Shown in pieces: positions 32,109-41,014 of a stretch of 64,000 nucleotides of DNA; the first letter of the stretch is position 1; every line of letters begins with the position of its first letter. The stretch comes from Paenibacillus sp. cl123 (GTDB lineage: Bacteria > Bacillota > Bacilli > Paenibacillales > NBRC-103111). The notes below the pieces were generated by a model. The model ran no database searches, was not told the DNA's origin, and saw only the letters and a list, made by a program, of their open reading frames with translations. Both the position numbers and the translations under genes were made by a program. The stretch is from NCBI RefSeq assembly GCF_900101595.1, contig NZ_FMYY01000016.1:62001-126000 (forward strand), in the 5' to 3' direction.

Positions 32109-32768
32109 TCAGCTTCCTTCCCCGCGAATCGCCCGAATAGCCGCCGCGCGATCCGGCTGTCCGAATATCGCGTTGCCCGCTACCAGCACATTCGCTCCCG
32201 CTTCAATAACCTGCCGGGCCGTAACCGGGTTAATACCCCCGTCCACTTCAATATCGACATGGGACAATCCTCTGCCGTCCAGCAGCCGGCGCAGCTCGGC
32301 TATTTTGCCAAGCATGCTCGTAATAAAGCTCTGTCCGCCGAACCCCGGATTGACCGTCATGACAAGCACCAGATCCAGCAGCTCCAGCGGCGCATAGGCA
32401 ATAGACGATAACGGGGTAGCCGGATTCAGCACGACCCCCGCCTTTACGCCCGCTTCCTTGATGCCATGCAGCGTCCGGTCCAGATGCACGCAAGCTTCTG
32501 CATGGACGGAGATAAGGTCGGCTCCCGCGCGTGCGAAAGCCGGTATGTAACGGTCAGGCTGCTCGATCATCAGATGAACGTCCAGCGGCAGCTGCGTCTT
32601 GGGACGCAGCGCCTCCACCACAAGAGGTCCGATTGTCATATTGGGAACGAAATGGCCGTCCATCACATCGACATGAAGCCAATCGGCCCCGCCGCGCTCC
32701 ACATCGGCGACCTCCTCGCCGAGTCTCGCGAAATCCGCGGATAATATAGATGGCGCAATGCGCAGCAT
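32109..32768 (-). CDS. rpe: ribulose-phosphate 3-epimerase
   Basis: The 219-aa TIM-barrel enzyme interconverts ribulose-5-phosphate and xylulose-5-phosphate in the pentose phosphate pathway. Visible features are [31 protein letters not shown] (metal His-Asp pair near 34-36), [18 protein letters not shown] (catalytic Asp175 region) and [10 protein letters not shown] (phosphate grip). It starts 2 nt after the rsgA stop, so the genes are translationally close. The start, length and motif order are typical. Confidence 0.96.
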   Translation of the reverse strand: MLRIAPSILSADFARLGEEVADVERGGADWLHVDVMDGHFVPNMTIGPLVVEALRPKTQLPLDVHLMIEQPDRYIPAFARAGADLISVHAEACVHLDRTLHGIKEAGVKAGVVLNPATPLSSIAYAPLELLDLVLVMTVNPGFGGQSFITSMLGKIAELRRLLDGRGLSHVDIEVDGGINPVTARQVIEAGANVLVAGNAIFGQPDRAAAIRAIRGEGS

Positions 32769-32770
32769 CG

Positions 32771-33706
32771 CTAATACCTCCTCTTCTGCTCTCGAATTTC
32801 CTCGAGAAATTGATTGTAGCTGGAATAGCGCGAAGCGGCGATCAGCCCCTTCTCCTGCGCCTCCTGTACCCGGCAGCCTGGCTCATGCAGATGCAGGCAG
32901 CCGCGGAAGCGGCATTCCGCCGCATAAGGGGCAAATTCGCGGAAGCAGGCTCCGAGCCCTTCGGCGTCGACCTGCAGAAAATCCAGCTGGCTGAAGCCCG
33001 GCGTATCCGCCACGATGCCGCCTCCAGGCAGACGGAGCAGCTCCACATGCCGGGTCGTATGTTTCCCGCGGCCCAGCTTCATGCTGATCTCGTTGGTCTC
33101 CAGCTCGAGCCCCGGGATCATCGCATTCAGCAGCGACGACTTGCCTACGCCGGATTGGCCCGCGAATACGCTGATGCGGCCGGCCAGGCGATCCAGCACC
33201 TGATCGACGCCAAGCCCTTCCTTCGCGCTTGTCAGGATTACTGTATAGCCAATCGATTCGTAAAGGCGCACAGCCCGGTCCAAATCGTCGGCGCTGGCAT
33301 CCTTCTCCTCCTGCCCCATACCTTGCTCCGCCTCCGGCGAAGACCACAGATCGCGTTTGGTCAGGCAAATAATCGTGTCCAGGCCTGCGCTTTCGGTATG
33401 TACGAGAAACTTGTCCAGCAGCGGCAGGTTCAACGCCGGCTCATTGATCGAGAAGACGAGAACAACCTGGTCCACGTTCGCGATCGGAGGACGGATCAGC
33501 TCCGAGGTGCGGGGATAAATCTCCGTCACCGTCCCCTCTCCGTTATCCGTCAATTCATACCCGACGCGGTCCCCGACTAGCGGGGACACGCCGCGTTTCT
33601 TAAATACGCCCCGGGCCCGGCATTGAATCGACTCCAGCTCGCCGGTGTGCTCCGGAAGCACATAATAATAACCGCTCAACGCCTTGACGATCAGTCCGAT
33701 TGCCAT
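32771..33706 (-). CDS. rsgA: ribosome small-subunit-dependent GTPase A (RsgA/YloQ)
   Basis: The 311-aa protein has an OB-fold (about 1-65) and a circularly permuted GTPase domain: G4 TKRD near 120, G1 [12 protein letters not shown] near 180 and G3 DTPGF near 225. A C-terminal zinc finger follows ([14 protein letters not shown], about 255-268). RsgA helps finish 30S maturation and leaves on GTP hydrolysis. It is known as CpgA in B. subtilis, where it also affects cell-wall synthesis and is phosphorylated by PrkC. The prkC gene immediately upstream overlaps this start by one base (TAATG), which fits that partnership. Confidence 0.96.
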   Translation of the reverse strand: MAIGLIVKALSGYYYVLPEHTGELESIQCRARGVFKKRGVSPLVGDRVGYELTDNGEGTVTEIYPRTSELIRPPIANVDQVVLVFSINEPALNLPLLDKFLVHTESAGLDTIICLTKRDLWSSPEAEQGMGQEEKDASADDLDRAVRLYESIGYTVILTSAKEGLGVDQVLDRLAGRISVFAGQSGVGKSSLLNAMIPGLELETNEISMKLGRGKHTTRHVELLRLPGGGIVADTPGFSQLDFLQVDAEGLGACFREFAPYAAECRFRGCLHLHEPGCRVQEAQEKGLIAASRYSSYNQFLEEIREQKRRY

Positions 33707-35943
33707 TATGGATTCGCGCCTCCCGTTGCCGTATTCGCTCCCGCCCGGCCCGCCGGAGCGTTGGCGCCCCCGGCAGGAGGAGCCGTTGCTCCGCTTGTTC
33801 CGCTGGTTCCGTTAGCTGCACTTGTTCCACCCGTTCCGCCGCCGGCTGGAGGGTTCGCTCCCGAACCGGAACCGGAGCCACCGCCTTCACCAGGCGCCGT
33901 TCCCGTTCCGGTTCCCCCTGTCCCCGTGTTCGGCGTTCCGGTGCCCGGCGTGACGGGCTTCCCGCTTTTCTGAGCCAAATAATCCGTATAGGTCACCGTT
34001 GTCAGATCCGCCGTCGTGTTATCGACCTTCACCTGGATGACGGCGTTTTTATCCGGAGAAACGATAAGCTTCACCTGCAGCATTTCCGTTGTTGTCACAT
34101 TGCTTAGCGTCTGATATTCAAATGGCGTGTCGTTGGCGGCATCCGTAAGCAAAATTTTGATGGTGGACGGATGTCCTTCCCGGGCCGGCTTGAGCGGGAT
34201 ATTCACCGACATCGGTCCCGCCTCCGGAGGAAGTCCCGAGCTGACCGTAATGGAAATCTCCGTTCCCGGCGCCACGTCGTCATTTGGCTCGAACGGGAAC
34301 TGCTTAATCACTTTTCCTTTGGACTGCTTGTAGTTCGCTTCCTGGGTGACGCCGTCCTTGGCCAGCTTCAAGCCGCTGACCAGAATCATGTTTTTCGCTT
34401 CGTTCTCCGTTTTGCCGATGAGGTTAGGCATCTTCACCTTTTCCCTGCCCTGCGATACGGTCAGCTTCACCATCACCGCCGACGGGTCGGCGAACTCGGT
34501 TGCGGCCGCAGGGAACTGGCCTACGACGGTGTCCACCTCGGCATCCATGAATTTCGGCTCGACGACGATGTTGTTGTCCGGGATGCCCAGCGCGACGAGC
34601 TGAGCCTTGGCGTCGGCGACCTTGAGCTTGTTCAGCTCGGGGATCTTCAGCTTATCGGGGCCTTGGCTGACCGTCAGCTTCACCTTGGAGCCTACGGTAA
34701 CCTTCATCTTCTCCGGGCTTTGCCTGAACACCGTGTCCTTGGGCGAGTTTTTCTCGTCCTTGGCATACTCGAACTCCGGCTCCAGCCCGGCGTCAATCAG
34801 CTCCTGCTGCGCCTGCACGAGCATCTTGCCGACGACAGGCGGAACCTCGACAGTCTGGACCGCGACCCGATTCTTGACCTCTCCGACGGCATACCACATA
34901 CCGCCGAGCAGCCCCAGCATCACGATCACGATAATCAGCGGCTTCACCCAGCGATTCTTCCGCCGCGGCTCCTCTTCCTCCTCCGGTTCATCGTCATCCG
35001 CTCCGGGACCCGGCGGCACCCGGACCGGCTCATAGCTGCCCGGCCTCAAGGCCGGCATGACGCGCGTCCGCTCCTCGTCCAGCTCATCGTCGTCGAGGAA
35101 GCTTGTCTTCGGCTCGTTGCGCCGGTGCGGCAGCAGGCAGGTCTCCAGATCGGCCAGCATGTCGATGGCTGAGCGGTATCTTTCCGTCGTGCTTTTGCGC
35201 ATCGCGCGCAGGATGACATTCTCCACGCTCTGCGGGATAAGCGGATTGACCTTGCGCGGTTCCTCCACATCCTCCTGCAGATGCTTAAGCGCCACGCTGA
35301 TCGGACTTTCGCCCAGGAAAGGGAGCCGTCCCGTCAGCATCTGGTACATCACGATCCCGAGCGAATACAGGTCAGACTGCTCGCCGGTCGGCGTTCCTTT
35401 TGCATGCTCCGGGGAGAAATAATGAACCGAGCCGACGACGGAGCCGGTCTGGGTAATCGTTGAGGAGGTAACGGCCCTGGCGATGCCGAAATCGGTTACC
35501 TTGACGCGTCCGTTTTTGCCGATCAGAATATTGTGGGGCTTGATGTCGCGATGAATGATTTGATTATGATGGGCGTGGTCGAGCGCATCGCAAATCTGGC
35601 TGGCAACATGCACAGCCTCCTCCACCTGCAGAGGCGCTCTCGCTTTGATCAGATCATTAAGCGTGGTGCCCTCGATATATTCCATGACAATATAATGCAC
35701 ATCTTCTTCCTGACCGACATCATAGATGCTGACTACGTTCGGGTGGGATAAGGAAGCGGCTGCCTGAGCTTCCCGGCGAAAGCGCTGGATGAACTCCTCG
35801 TCGTGCACATACTGCTGACGAAGCACCTTGACGGCCACATGGCGGTGCAACAGCATATCCAGCCCTTTATACACGATAGCCATCCCGCCTCCGCCGACCC
35901 GCTCGAGAATTTCGTACCTTCCTCCTAGCTGTCTGCCGATCAT
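33706..35943 (-). CDS. prkC: PASTA-domain Ser/Thr protein kinase
   Basis: This 745-residue membrane kinase has a cytoplasmic kinase domain (about 8-275): GGGGMAIVYKG, VAVKVLR with the ATP-binding Lys, HRDIKPHNILI catalytic loop, KVTDFGIARA and APE-like region. A single membrane helix follows near 330-350. Outside are three PASTA repeats (starting about 360, 430 and 500) that bind peptidoglycan fragments, and an Ig-like segment. A long Gly/Thr/Pro/Ser/Ala-rich tail (about the last 90 residues) makes it longer than Bacillus PrkC (about 650). In Bacillus it senses muropeptides, affects germination and targets translation GTPases. ATG 35943 has AGGA 6-7 nt upstream. prpC lies upstream on the same transcript. 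Confidence 0.96.
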   Translation of the reverse strand: MIGRQLGGRYEILERVGGGGMAIVYKGLDMLLHRHVAVKVLRQQYVHDEEFIQRFRREAQAAASLSHPNVVSIYDVGQEEDVHYIVMEYIEGTTLNDLIKARAPLQVEEAVHVASQICDALDHAHHNQIIHRDIKPHNILIGKNGRVKVTDFGIARAVTSSTITQTGSVVGSVHYFSPEHAKGTPTGEQSDLYSLGIVMYQMLTGRLPFLGESPISVALKHLQEDVEEPRKVNPLIPQSVENVILRAMRKSTTERYRSAIDMLADLETCLLPHRRNEPKTSFLDDDELDEERTRVMPALRPGSYEPVRVPPGPGADDDEPEEEEEPRRKNRWVKPLIIVIVMLGLLGGMWYAVGEVKNRVAVQTVEVPPVVGKMLVQAQQELIDAGLEPEFEYAKDEKNSPKDTVFRQSPEKMKVTVGSKVKLTVSQGPDKLKIPELNKLKVADAKAQLVALGIPDNNIVVEPKFMDAEVDTVVGQFPAAATEFADPSAVMVKLTVSQGREKVKMPNLIGKTENEAKNMILVSGLKLAKDGVTQEANYKQSKGKVIKQFPFEPNDDVAPGTEISITVSSGLPPEAGPMSVNIPLKPAREGHPSTIKILLTDAANDTPFEYQTLSNVTTTEMLQVKLIVSPDKNAVIQVKVDNTTADLTTVTYTDYLAQKSGKPVTPGTGTPNTGTGGTGTGTAPGEGGGSGSGSGANPPAGGGTGGTSAANGTSGTSGATAPPAGGANAPAGRAGANTATGGANP

Positions 35944-35951
35944 TCCAGTCC

Positions 35952-36725
35952 TCACCCCGCTTCTCCGTCAGATTGTACCGCACCCGGCTCCGCTGCATTT
36001 TCGATCAGGATCACCGTTACATTGTCATCCCCGCCCGCCGAGAGCGCTTCCTCAACCAGCAAGCGTACTTTGTCCTCCAGCGGGCTGTCCGTCCGGACCG
36101 CCTTAAGCATCAGCTGCCGCTCGACCAGATTGCTGAGGCCGTCGCTGCACAGCAGCAGCACGTCTCCGGGCTGCCAGAGGATTTCCTGCACGTCCACCTC
36201 GATAGTGGACTCTGTGCCGAGCGCCCGTGTCAGCACATTGCGCCGCGGGTGATGCTCCGCTTCCTCGCGGGTGATCTGGCCGTTTTTCACCAGCTCGTTA
36301 ACGAGGGAATGATCCTCGGTAAGCAGCTCGATCTGTTCTCCGCGGATGCGGTAAGCGCGGCTGTCCCCGATATGGCCGATGACGGCATGATGACGGGAGG
36401 CCAGGACGGCGACGACCGTCGTCCCCATCCCGTGATAGTTCTCCCGCTCCGAAGCAAATTCAAATATTTTGCCGTTGGCCGCTTCGATCGCGGCCCTCAG
36501 CCGCTCCCCGCGCTGCTCGCCGGTCAGATGAGCTTCCAGCGACTGCAATCCGCGGGGAATCCATTCGATCGCCATCCGGCTCGCCACATCCCCGGCCTGA
36601 TGGCCTCCCATACCGTCCGCGACGATAGCCAGCGACCAACCGTCTCCCTGCTCTTGGACGAAGGCGCTATCTTCATTAACAGCCCTAACCAATCCCACGT
36701 CGGATAAATAGGCCACTTTCAGCAT
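35952..36725 (-). CDS. prpC: PP2C-type Ser/Thr protein phosphatase
   Basis: The 257-aa PPM phosphatase begins LKVAYLSDVGLVRAVNEDS and has the metal-binding motifs VADGMGGHQAGDVAS, IGHIGDSRAYR, TEDHSLV, LLCSDGLSN and GGDDNVTVIL. It removes phosphate from PrkC and its substrates. The start at 36725 is set by GAGGTGAG 9 nt before it, which overlaps the rlmN stop. It ends 8 nt before the prkC start, so kinase and phosphatase are made together. Confidence 0.96.
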   Translation of the reverse strand: MLKVAYLSDVGLVRAVNEDSAFVQEQGDGWSLAIVADGMGGHQAGDVASRMAIEWIPRGLQSLEAHLTGEQRGERLRAAIEAANGKIFEFASERENYHGMGTTVVAVLASRHHAVIGHIGDSRAYRIRGEQIELLTEDHSLVNELVKNGQITREEAEHHPRRNVLTRALGTESTIEVDVQEILWQPGDVLLLCSDGLSNLVERQLMLKAVRTDSPLEDKVRLLVEEALSAGGDDNVTVILIENAAEPGAVQSDGEAG

Positions 36726-36733
36726 CGCTTTGC

Positions 36734-37819
36734 TCACCTCGCACCCGATTCCATATGTTTCGCCCTCAGCTGGCCGCATGCGGCGGCGATATCGCTGCCC
36801 TGCTCGCGGCGAATCGTGGCGTTGACCTTATTTTTCTCGAGGATACGCTGGAAGGTGAAAATGTCATTGCGCGGCGTGCGCACATAATCGCGCTCCGAAA
36901 CGAAGTTCACCGGAATCAGGTTCACATGCGCCATCGGGAACGTCTTCAGCACCTGAGCCAGCTCTTCCGCATGCTCAGGACGGTCGTTGACATTGCCCAT
37001 CAAGGCATACTCGAACGTAATGCGGCGGCCCGTTTTGGCCACATAATACCGGCACGCCTCCAGCAGGTCGCTGAACGGAAAGCGGCGGTTGACCGGCATC
37101 AGCTTCGAGCGCAGCTCATCATTGGGAGCATGGATCGAGATCGCCAGATTAATCTGCGTATCTTCATCGGCGAACCGGTAAATGTTCGGCACGATGCCGC
37201 TCGTCGACACCGTAATATGACGCTGTCCGATATTCAGCCCCTTAGGATGAATCATCACCTTCAGAAACTTCATCACGGCATCGTAATTCTCGAACGGCTC
37301 CCCGATCCCCATGATGACGATGCTGCTGACCCGCTCTTCCGTCGCGTCGAGCAGCTGCTGGGCTTTGACCACCTGCGCGATGATCTCGCCGGAGGTCAGA
37401 TTGCGCTTCAGCCCTCCGAGCGTAGAGGCGCAGAACGTACAGCCCACCCGGCAGCCGACCTGCGTCGTCACGCAGATGCTGTTGCCGTAGCTATGCTTCA
37501 TGATGACCGTTTCGATCGCATTCTTATCCGTCAACTCGAACAGAAACTTGACCGTACCGTCCTTGGAGCGGTAATGGGCAACTTCATTGAGCGTAACGAA
37601 ATCAAACTGTTCGCGCAGCTTGTCCCGCAGCGACTTCGGCAGATTCGTCATCTCGTCGAAGCTTGAAACTCTTTTCACATACAGCCAGTCGAAAATTTGT
37701 CCGGCCCGAAAGCCCGACTCTCCCTGCTGCTTGGTCCACTCCTGCCAATCCTCCAGCGTATAATCGTATACGTAAGGCTTCAGATTGGTAGGCATCTTGC
37801 TTGCCGGCACATCCATCAT
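36734..37819 (-). CDS. rlmN: 23S rRNA (adenine-C2)-methyltransferase RlmN
   Basis: At 361 residues it is a radical-SAM enzyme with the Cys cluster motif [11 protein letters not shown] (about 115-125), preceded by VGCR-type TTQVG. Further features are [18 protein letters not shown], the SAM-binding region [33 protein letters not shown] and YALMGNVND. The active-site Cys near the C-terminus ([10 protein letters not shown]) is present. It methylates A2503 of 23S rRNA and some tRNAs. It lies between rsmB and prpC. Its start has AGGTTGTGA upstream; ATG 37816 is an alternative. Confidence 0.97.
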   Translation of the reverse strand: MMDVPASKMPTNLKPYVYDYTLEDWQEWTKQQGESGFRAGQIFDWLYVKRVSSFDEMTNLPKSLRDKLREQFDFVTLNEVAHYRSKDGTVKFLFELTDKNAIETVIMKHSYGNSICVTTQVGCRVGCTFCASTLGGLKRNLTSGEIIAQVVKAQQLLDATEERVSSIVIMGIGEPFENYDAVMKFLKVMIHPKGLNIGQRHITVSTSGIVPNIYRFADEDTQINLAISIHAPNDELRSKLMPVNRRFPFSDLLEACRYYVAKTGRRITFEYALMGNVNDRPEHAEELAQVLKTFPMAHVNLIPVNFVSERDYVRTPRNDIFTFQRILEKNKVNATIRREQGSDIAAACGQLRAKHMESGAR

Positions 37820-37906
37820 TTATCACAACCTGTTTTGTCTAAAGTGAAGGCCTTTCGGACATTGCACCCGAGAAGGCCACGTTTTATTTTACCACAATTT
37901 GCGGGA

Positions 37907-39487
37907 TTATGCTTGCTTGCACAGCCGGGCGATAAAAAATCCGTCCGAGCCGTACTCATACGGCATGATCTGCACCATCGCCGCAGCCGGCGTCCCGGGA
38001 TCGGATGATCCGGACGGCGCCGCCGAAAGCGGCGGCGCATCCAGCCTAAAACCGTCATGCTCGGCCAAAAATTGCTCGACCGCCTCTTCGTTCTCGCTGC
38101 GCTCTACCGTGCAGGTGCTGTACACCAGCACCCCGCCCGGTTTCAGCAGCGGCGCGACAGCAGCCAGCAGCTCGCGCTGGAGAGCGGCAATTTCCGCAAT
38201 CTCCGCTTCCGACTTGCTCCACTTCAGATCCGGCTTGCGGCGAATAACGCCCAGACCGGAGCAAGGGGCGTCAAGCAGAATGCGGTCGAAGCTGGCCGGC
38301 GGATAATGCTCGGCCAGCCTCCGCGCGTCAGCGGTCAGCGTATGAATCGACTTCAGCCCCAGCCGCTCCGCTTGTCCAGCGACCAGCTGGCGCTTATGCT
38401 CATGCAGATCGCATGCGATCACCTCGCCGCGGTCTCCCATCTTCTCCGCCAGATGAGTCGTTTTGCCTCCCGGCGCGGCGCAGCAGTCCAGTATCCGCTC
38501 CCCCGGCTGGGGATCGACCCATTCGGCGACAAGCATGGAGCTCTCATCCTGAACCGAGAACAGGCCCCGGGCAAATTCGGGCGTCAGCGCCATGTTGCCG
38601 CCGCCCCGGATGATGAGACCGGACGGCGCAAACGCCGAAGCTCCGGCCTCCAGCCCTTGCGCGCGAAGCCGGTCCATCAGCTGCGCCGGCTCGGTCCGCA
38701 GCCGGTTGACGCGCACGCTGACGCGCGGCGCTTCATTATTGGCCCGGCAGATCGCAATCGTCGCCTCCTCGCCGTATTGCTCCAGCCAACGCCCTACCAG
38801 CCACTCCGGATGCGATTCCTCCAGAGCGATCCTCGCGGCGGGAGCGAGCCCCTGCGGCAGAGCGAGCTCTGATTTACTGCGAATCACGCTGCGCAGCACC
38901 CCGTTCACCATGCCCGAGATGCCGGCATGGCCGCGCCGCTTGGCCAGGTTCACCGCTTCGTTCACCACCGCATGATCCGGCACCCGGTCCAGATAGTACA
39001 TCTGATAGAAGCTGAGCCGCAGCAGGCAGCGCACCCAAGGCTCCAGCTTGGCTAACCCTTTGGAGACGAACGGTCCCAGGAAATAATCGATTGTGTTCAA
39101 GCGCTGCACCGTGCCGTACACGATCTCCGTGGCCAGCCCGGCATCCGGCTTGTCCAGCTTGTACTGCTGCAGCGTCTGGTTCAGCAGCAGATTGCTGTAG
39201 GCCAAGTCCGTCTCCACACGGGTTAGGACATCCAGCGCAGCCTCCCGCGCCGTTCCCTTCCTCGTCTTGCCCGGCGTGCCGGGAACCTGCTTGCCGGACT
39301 TGGCGCCCCCGGCGCCGGGCTTTCCGGCAGCCGGACGTCTGCCGCCGCCTTTGTCCGCAGCCGGTGCGCCGCCACTTCCGCCTGTCCCGGCCTGCTCAGG
39401 CTTCCGCTTCGAAATGTGCTTTGAACCTTGTTCCAAACTTTGCTTCGGCACCCGCTTTGATGTTTGCTTGGATGTTTGCTCGCTCAC
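37907..39487 (-). CDS. rsmB: 16S rRNA (cytosine-967-C5)-methyltransferase RsmB with extra N-terminal tail
   Basis: The C-terminal 450 residues are a complete RsmB. An NusB-like RNA-binding domain (TAREAALDVLTRVETDLAYS...VYGTVQRLNTIDYFL) leads into a SAM methyltransferase with ILDCCAAPGGKTTHLAEKM and LLDAPCSGLGVIRRKPDLKWS (catalytic Cys) plus YSTCTVERSENEEAV (second Cys). The first 80 residues are a Lys/Gln/Gly/Pro-rich low-complexity tail not present in most homologues. It may be disordered RNA-contacting sequence, or a start upstream of the true one. The GTG start overlaps the fmt stop (GTGA), and the fmt reading frame supports coupling. The tail has little amino-acid diversity, so it should be verified. 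Confidence 0.93.
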   Translation of the reverse strand: MSEQTSKQTSKRVPKQSLEQGSKHISKRKPEQAGTGGSGGAPAADKGGGRRPAAGKPGAGGAKSGKQVPGTPGKTRKGTAREAALDVLTRVETDLAYSNLLLNQTLQQYKLDKPDAGLATEIVYGTVQRLNTIDYFLGPFVSKGLAKLEPWVRCLLRLSFYQMYYLDRVPDHAVVNEAVNLAKRRGHAGISGMVNGVLRSVIRSKSELALPQGLAPAARIALEESHPEWLVGRWLEQYGEEATIAICRANNEAPRVSVRVNRLRTEPAQLMDRLRAQGLEAGASAFAPSGLIIRGGGNMALTPEFARGLFSVQDESSMLVAEWVDPQPGERILDCCAAPGGKTTHLAEKMGDRGEVIACDLHEHKRQLVAGQAERLGLKSIHTLTADARRLAEHYPPASFDRILLDAPCSGLGVIRRKPDLKWSKSEAEIAEIAALQRELLAAVAPLLKPGGVLVYSTCTVERSENEEAVEQFLAEHDGFRLDAPPLSAAPSGSSDPGTPAAAMVQIMPYEYGSDGFFIARLCKQA

Positions 39488-40470
39488 AGGCTGCCCTCAG
39501 CTCCGTCCCCGGCAGCTGGCCCAAGCACCGTACCCGGCGTCAACTGACCGCCCCGGGCGAAGGTGGCTGCGTCCATCGCCTTCTTGCCGGCCGGCTGCAG
39601 CTCGATAATTCGCAGCACGCCGCTGCCTGTCGCTACATCGATCCCGTCCGGGCCGACGCGGAGCACCGTGCCCGGCTGGGCGGACGAGCTCCCAGCCGAT
39701 TCCGCCGGCTTGGCGCAGGCCCATACCTTCAGCACTTCGCCGTTCCAGAGCGTAAAGGCTCCCGGCTTCGGATGAAGGGCCCGTACCAGCCGCCAGATCT
39801 GCTGCGCCGGAGCATGCCAGTCGATCTGCTCCTGCTCGCGCGTAATATTGGGGGAATAAACCGCTGCGCTGTCGTCCTGCGGGACAGCCTGGAGCTCCCC
39901 GGCCAGCAGCCCGGGCAGCGTGCGCTGCAGCAGCTCCGCGCCGGCGACGCTCAGCTTGTCGAACATCGTCCCCGTCGTATCCTCGTCGCCGATCGGCACG
40001 GTAACCTGGCTGATCATATCTCCGGTGTCCAGCCCCGCTTCCATATACATAATCGTGACGCCCGTCTGGGCGTCTCCGTTCATCACGGCATAATGAATCG
40101 GAGCGCCTCCCCGGTACAGAGGCAGCAGCGAGGCATGCACATTGATGCAGCCCAGCCTCGGCAGTTCCAGCACCGCCTTCGGCAAAATTTGCCCGAAAGC
40201 GGCCGTCACGATCAGGTCGGGCCGCAGCTCCCGCAGTTCTTCTACCGCCTCGCCCTTCCGCAGCCGTTCGGGCTGAAGCACCGGCAGTCCATGCGCAAGC
40301 GCCTCCACCTTCACCGGCGTCGGGGTCAGCACGCGTTTGCGCCCGACGGGACGATCCGGCTGGGAAACAACGCCGACGACCTGAACCGACTCATCGGCCA
40401 ACAGCGCCCGCAGCGAAGGAACCGCGAACTCGGGAGTCCCCATAAAAACGACTCTAGGCTTGTCGGTCAT
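39484..40470 (-). CDS. fmt: methionyl-tRNA formyltransferase
   Basis: The 328-aa enzyme begins [19 protein letters not shown] and shows the catalytic stretch [29 protein letters not shown] (Asn-His-Asp) near 108-136. A C-terminal OB-like tRNA-binding domain follows (about 210-320). It formylates initiator Met-tRNA using 10-formyl-tetrahydrofolate. Its start overlaps the def stop by ATGA and its stop overlaps the rsmB start, so it is embedded in a translationally coupled chain. Length and order are typical of Bacillus relatives. Confidence 0.97.
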   Translation of the reverse strand: MTDKPRVVFMGTPEFAVPSLRALLADESVQVVGVVSQPDRPVGRKRVLTPTPVKVEALAHGLPVLQPERLRKGEAVEELRELRPDLIVTAAFGQILPKAVLELPRLGCINVHASLLPLYRGGAPIHYAVMNGDAQTGVTIMYMEAGLDTGDMISQVTVPIGDEDTTGTMFDKLSVAGAELLQRTLPGLLAGELQAVPQDDSAAVYSPNITREQEQIDWHAPAQQIWRLVRALHPKPGAFTLWNGEVLKVWACAKPAESAGSSSAQPGTVLRVGPDGIDVATGSGVLRIIELQPAGKKAMDAATFARGGQLTPGTVLGPAAGDGAEGSL

Positions 40471-40955
40471 GCTTCCTCCTCGTCGGTCTCATCGACAGAG
40501 CGGTACACCGTTTCCGCCAGATCTGTATACAGAATACCGTCCAGATGATCCACCTCATGCTGGATGCAGCGGGCCAGCAGCTCGGTTCCCTCGACGATAA
40601 TCTCTTCTCCGTCGCGGTTCAGGCCCTTAACCTTCGCTCTGGCCGCCCGCTTTACGTCTCCGCGCAGACCCGGGATGCTCAGACAGCCCTCAGCCCCGAA
40701 CTGCTCGCCTTCCAGCTCGATGATCTCCGGATTGATCAGCTCGATCAGTCCTCCATGCTCCTCGCCGCAGTCCATGACGATAACGCGCTTCAGAATGCCG
40801 ATCTGCGGAGCGGCAAGCCCCACCCCTTCCGCGTCGTACATCGTATCGGCCATATCATCCAGCAGCTTTACAATGTTCGGCGTAATTTTCGGCACCGGCT
40901 TGCATACCTCGCGCAGCACCGGGTCCGGGTCTTTCACAATGATTTTGATAGCCAT
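40467..40955 (-). CDS. def: peptide deformylase
   Basis: At 162 residues it has all three deformylase motifs: [10 protein letters not shown] near 44-53, EGCLSIPG near 88-95 (Cys metal ligand) and [12 protein letters not shown] near 132-143 (two His ligands and the catalytic Glu). It removes the N-formyl group from new proteins. This is the short, monofunctional type with an acidic C-terminal tail (DETDEEEA). It is just upstream of fmt with an ATGA overlap. Confidence 0.97.
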   Translation of the reverse strand: MAIKIIVKDPDPVLREVCKPVPKITPNIVKLLDDMADTMYDAEGVGLAAPQIGILKRVIVMDCGEEHGGLIELINPEIIELEGEQFGAEGCLSIPGLRGDVKRAARAKVKGLNRDGEEIIVEGTELLARCIQHEVDHLDGILYTDLAETVYRSVDETDEEEA

Positions 40956-41014
40956 CTATGTCAGCACCTCTCCAGCTTTCTAAAGTGTTGCTTTTCTTAT
41001 ATCCATATGGGGTC

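Noticed and set aside
39091..40548. 485-codon plus-strand frame
   Set aside because: Antisense to rsmB and fmt, which have full motif sets. It is a GC-rich shadow.
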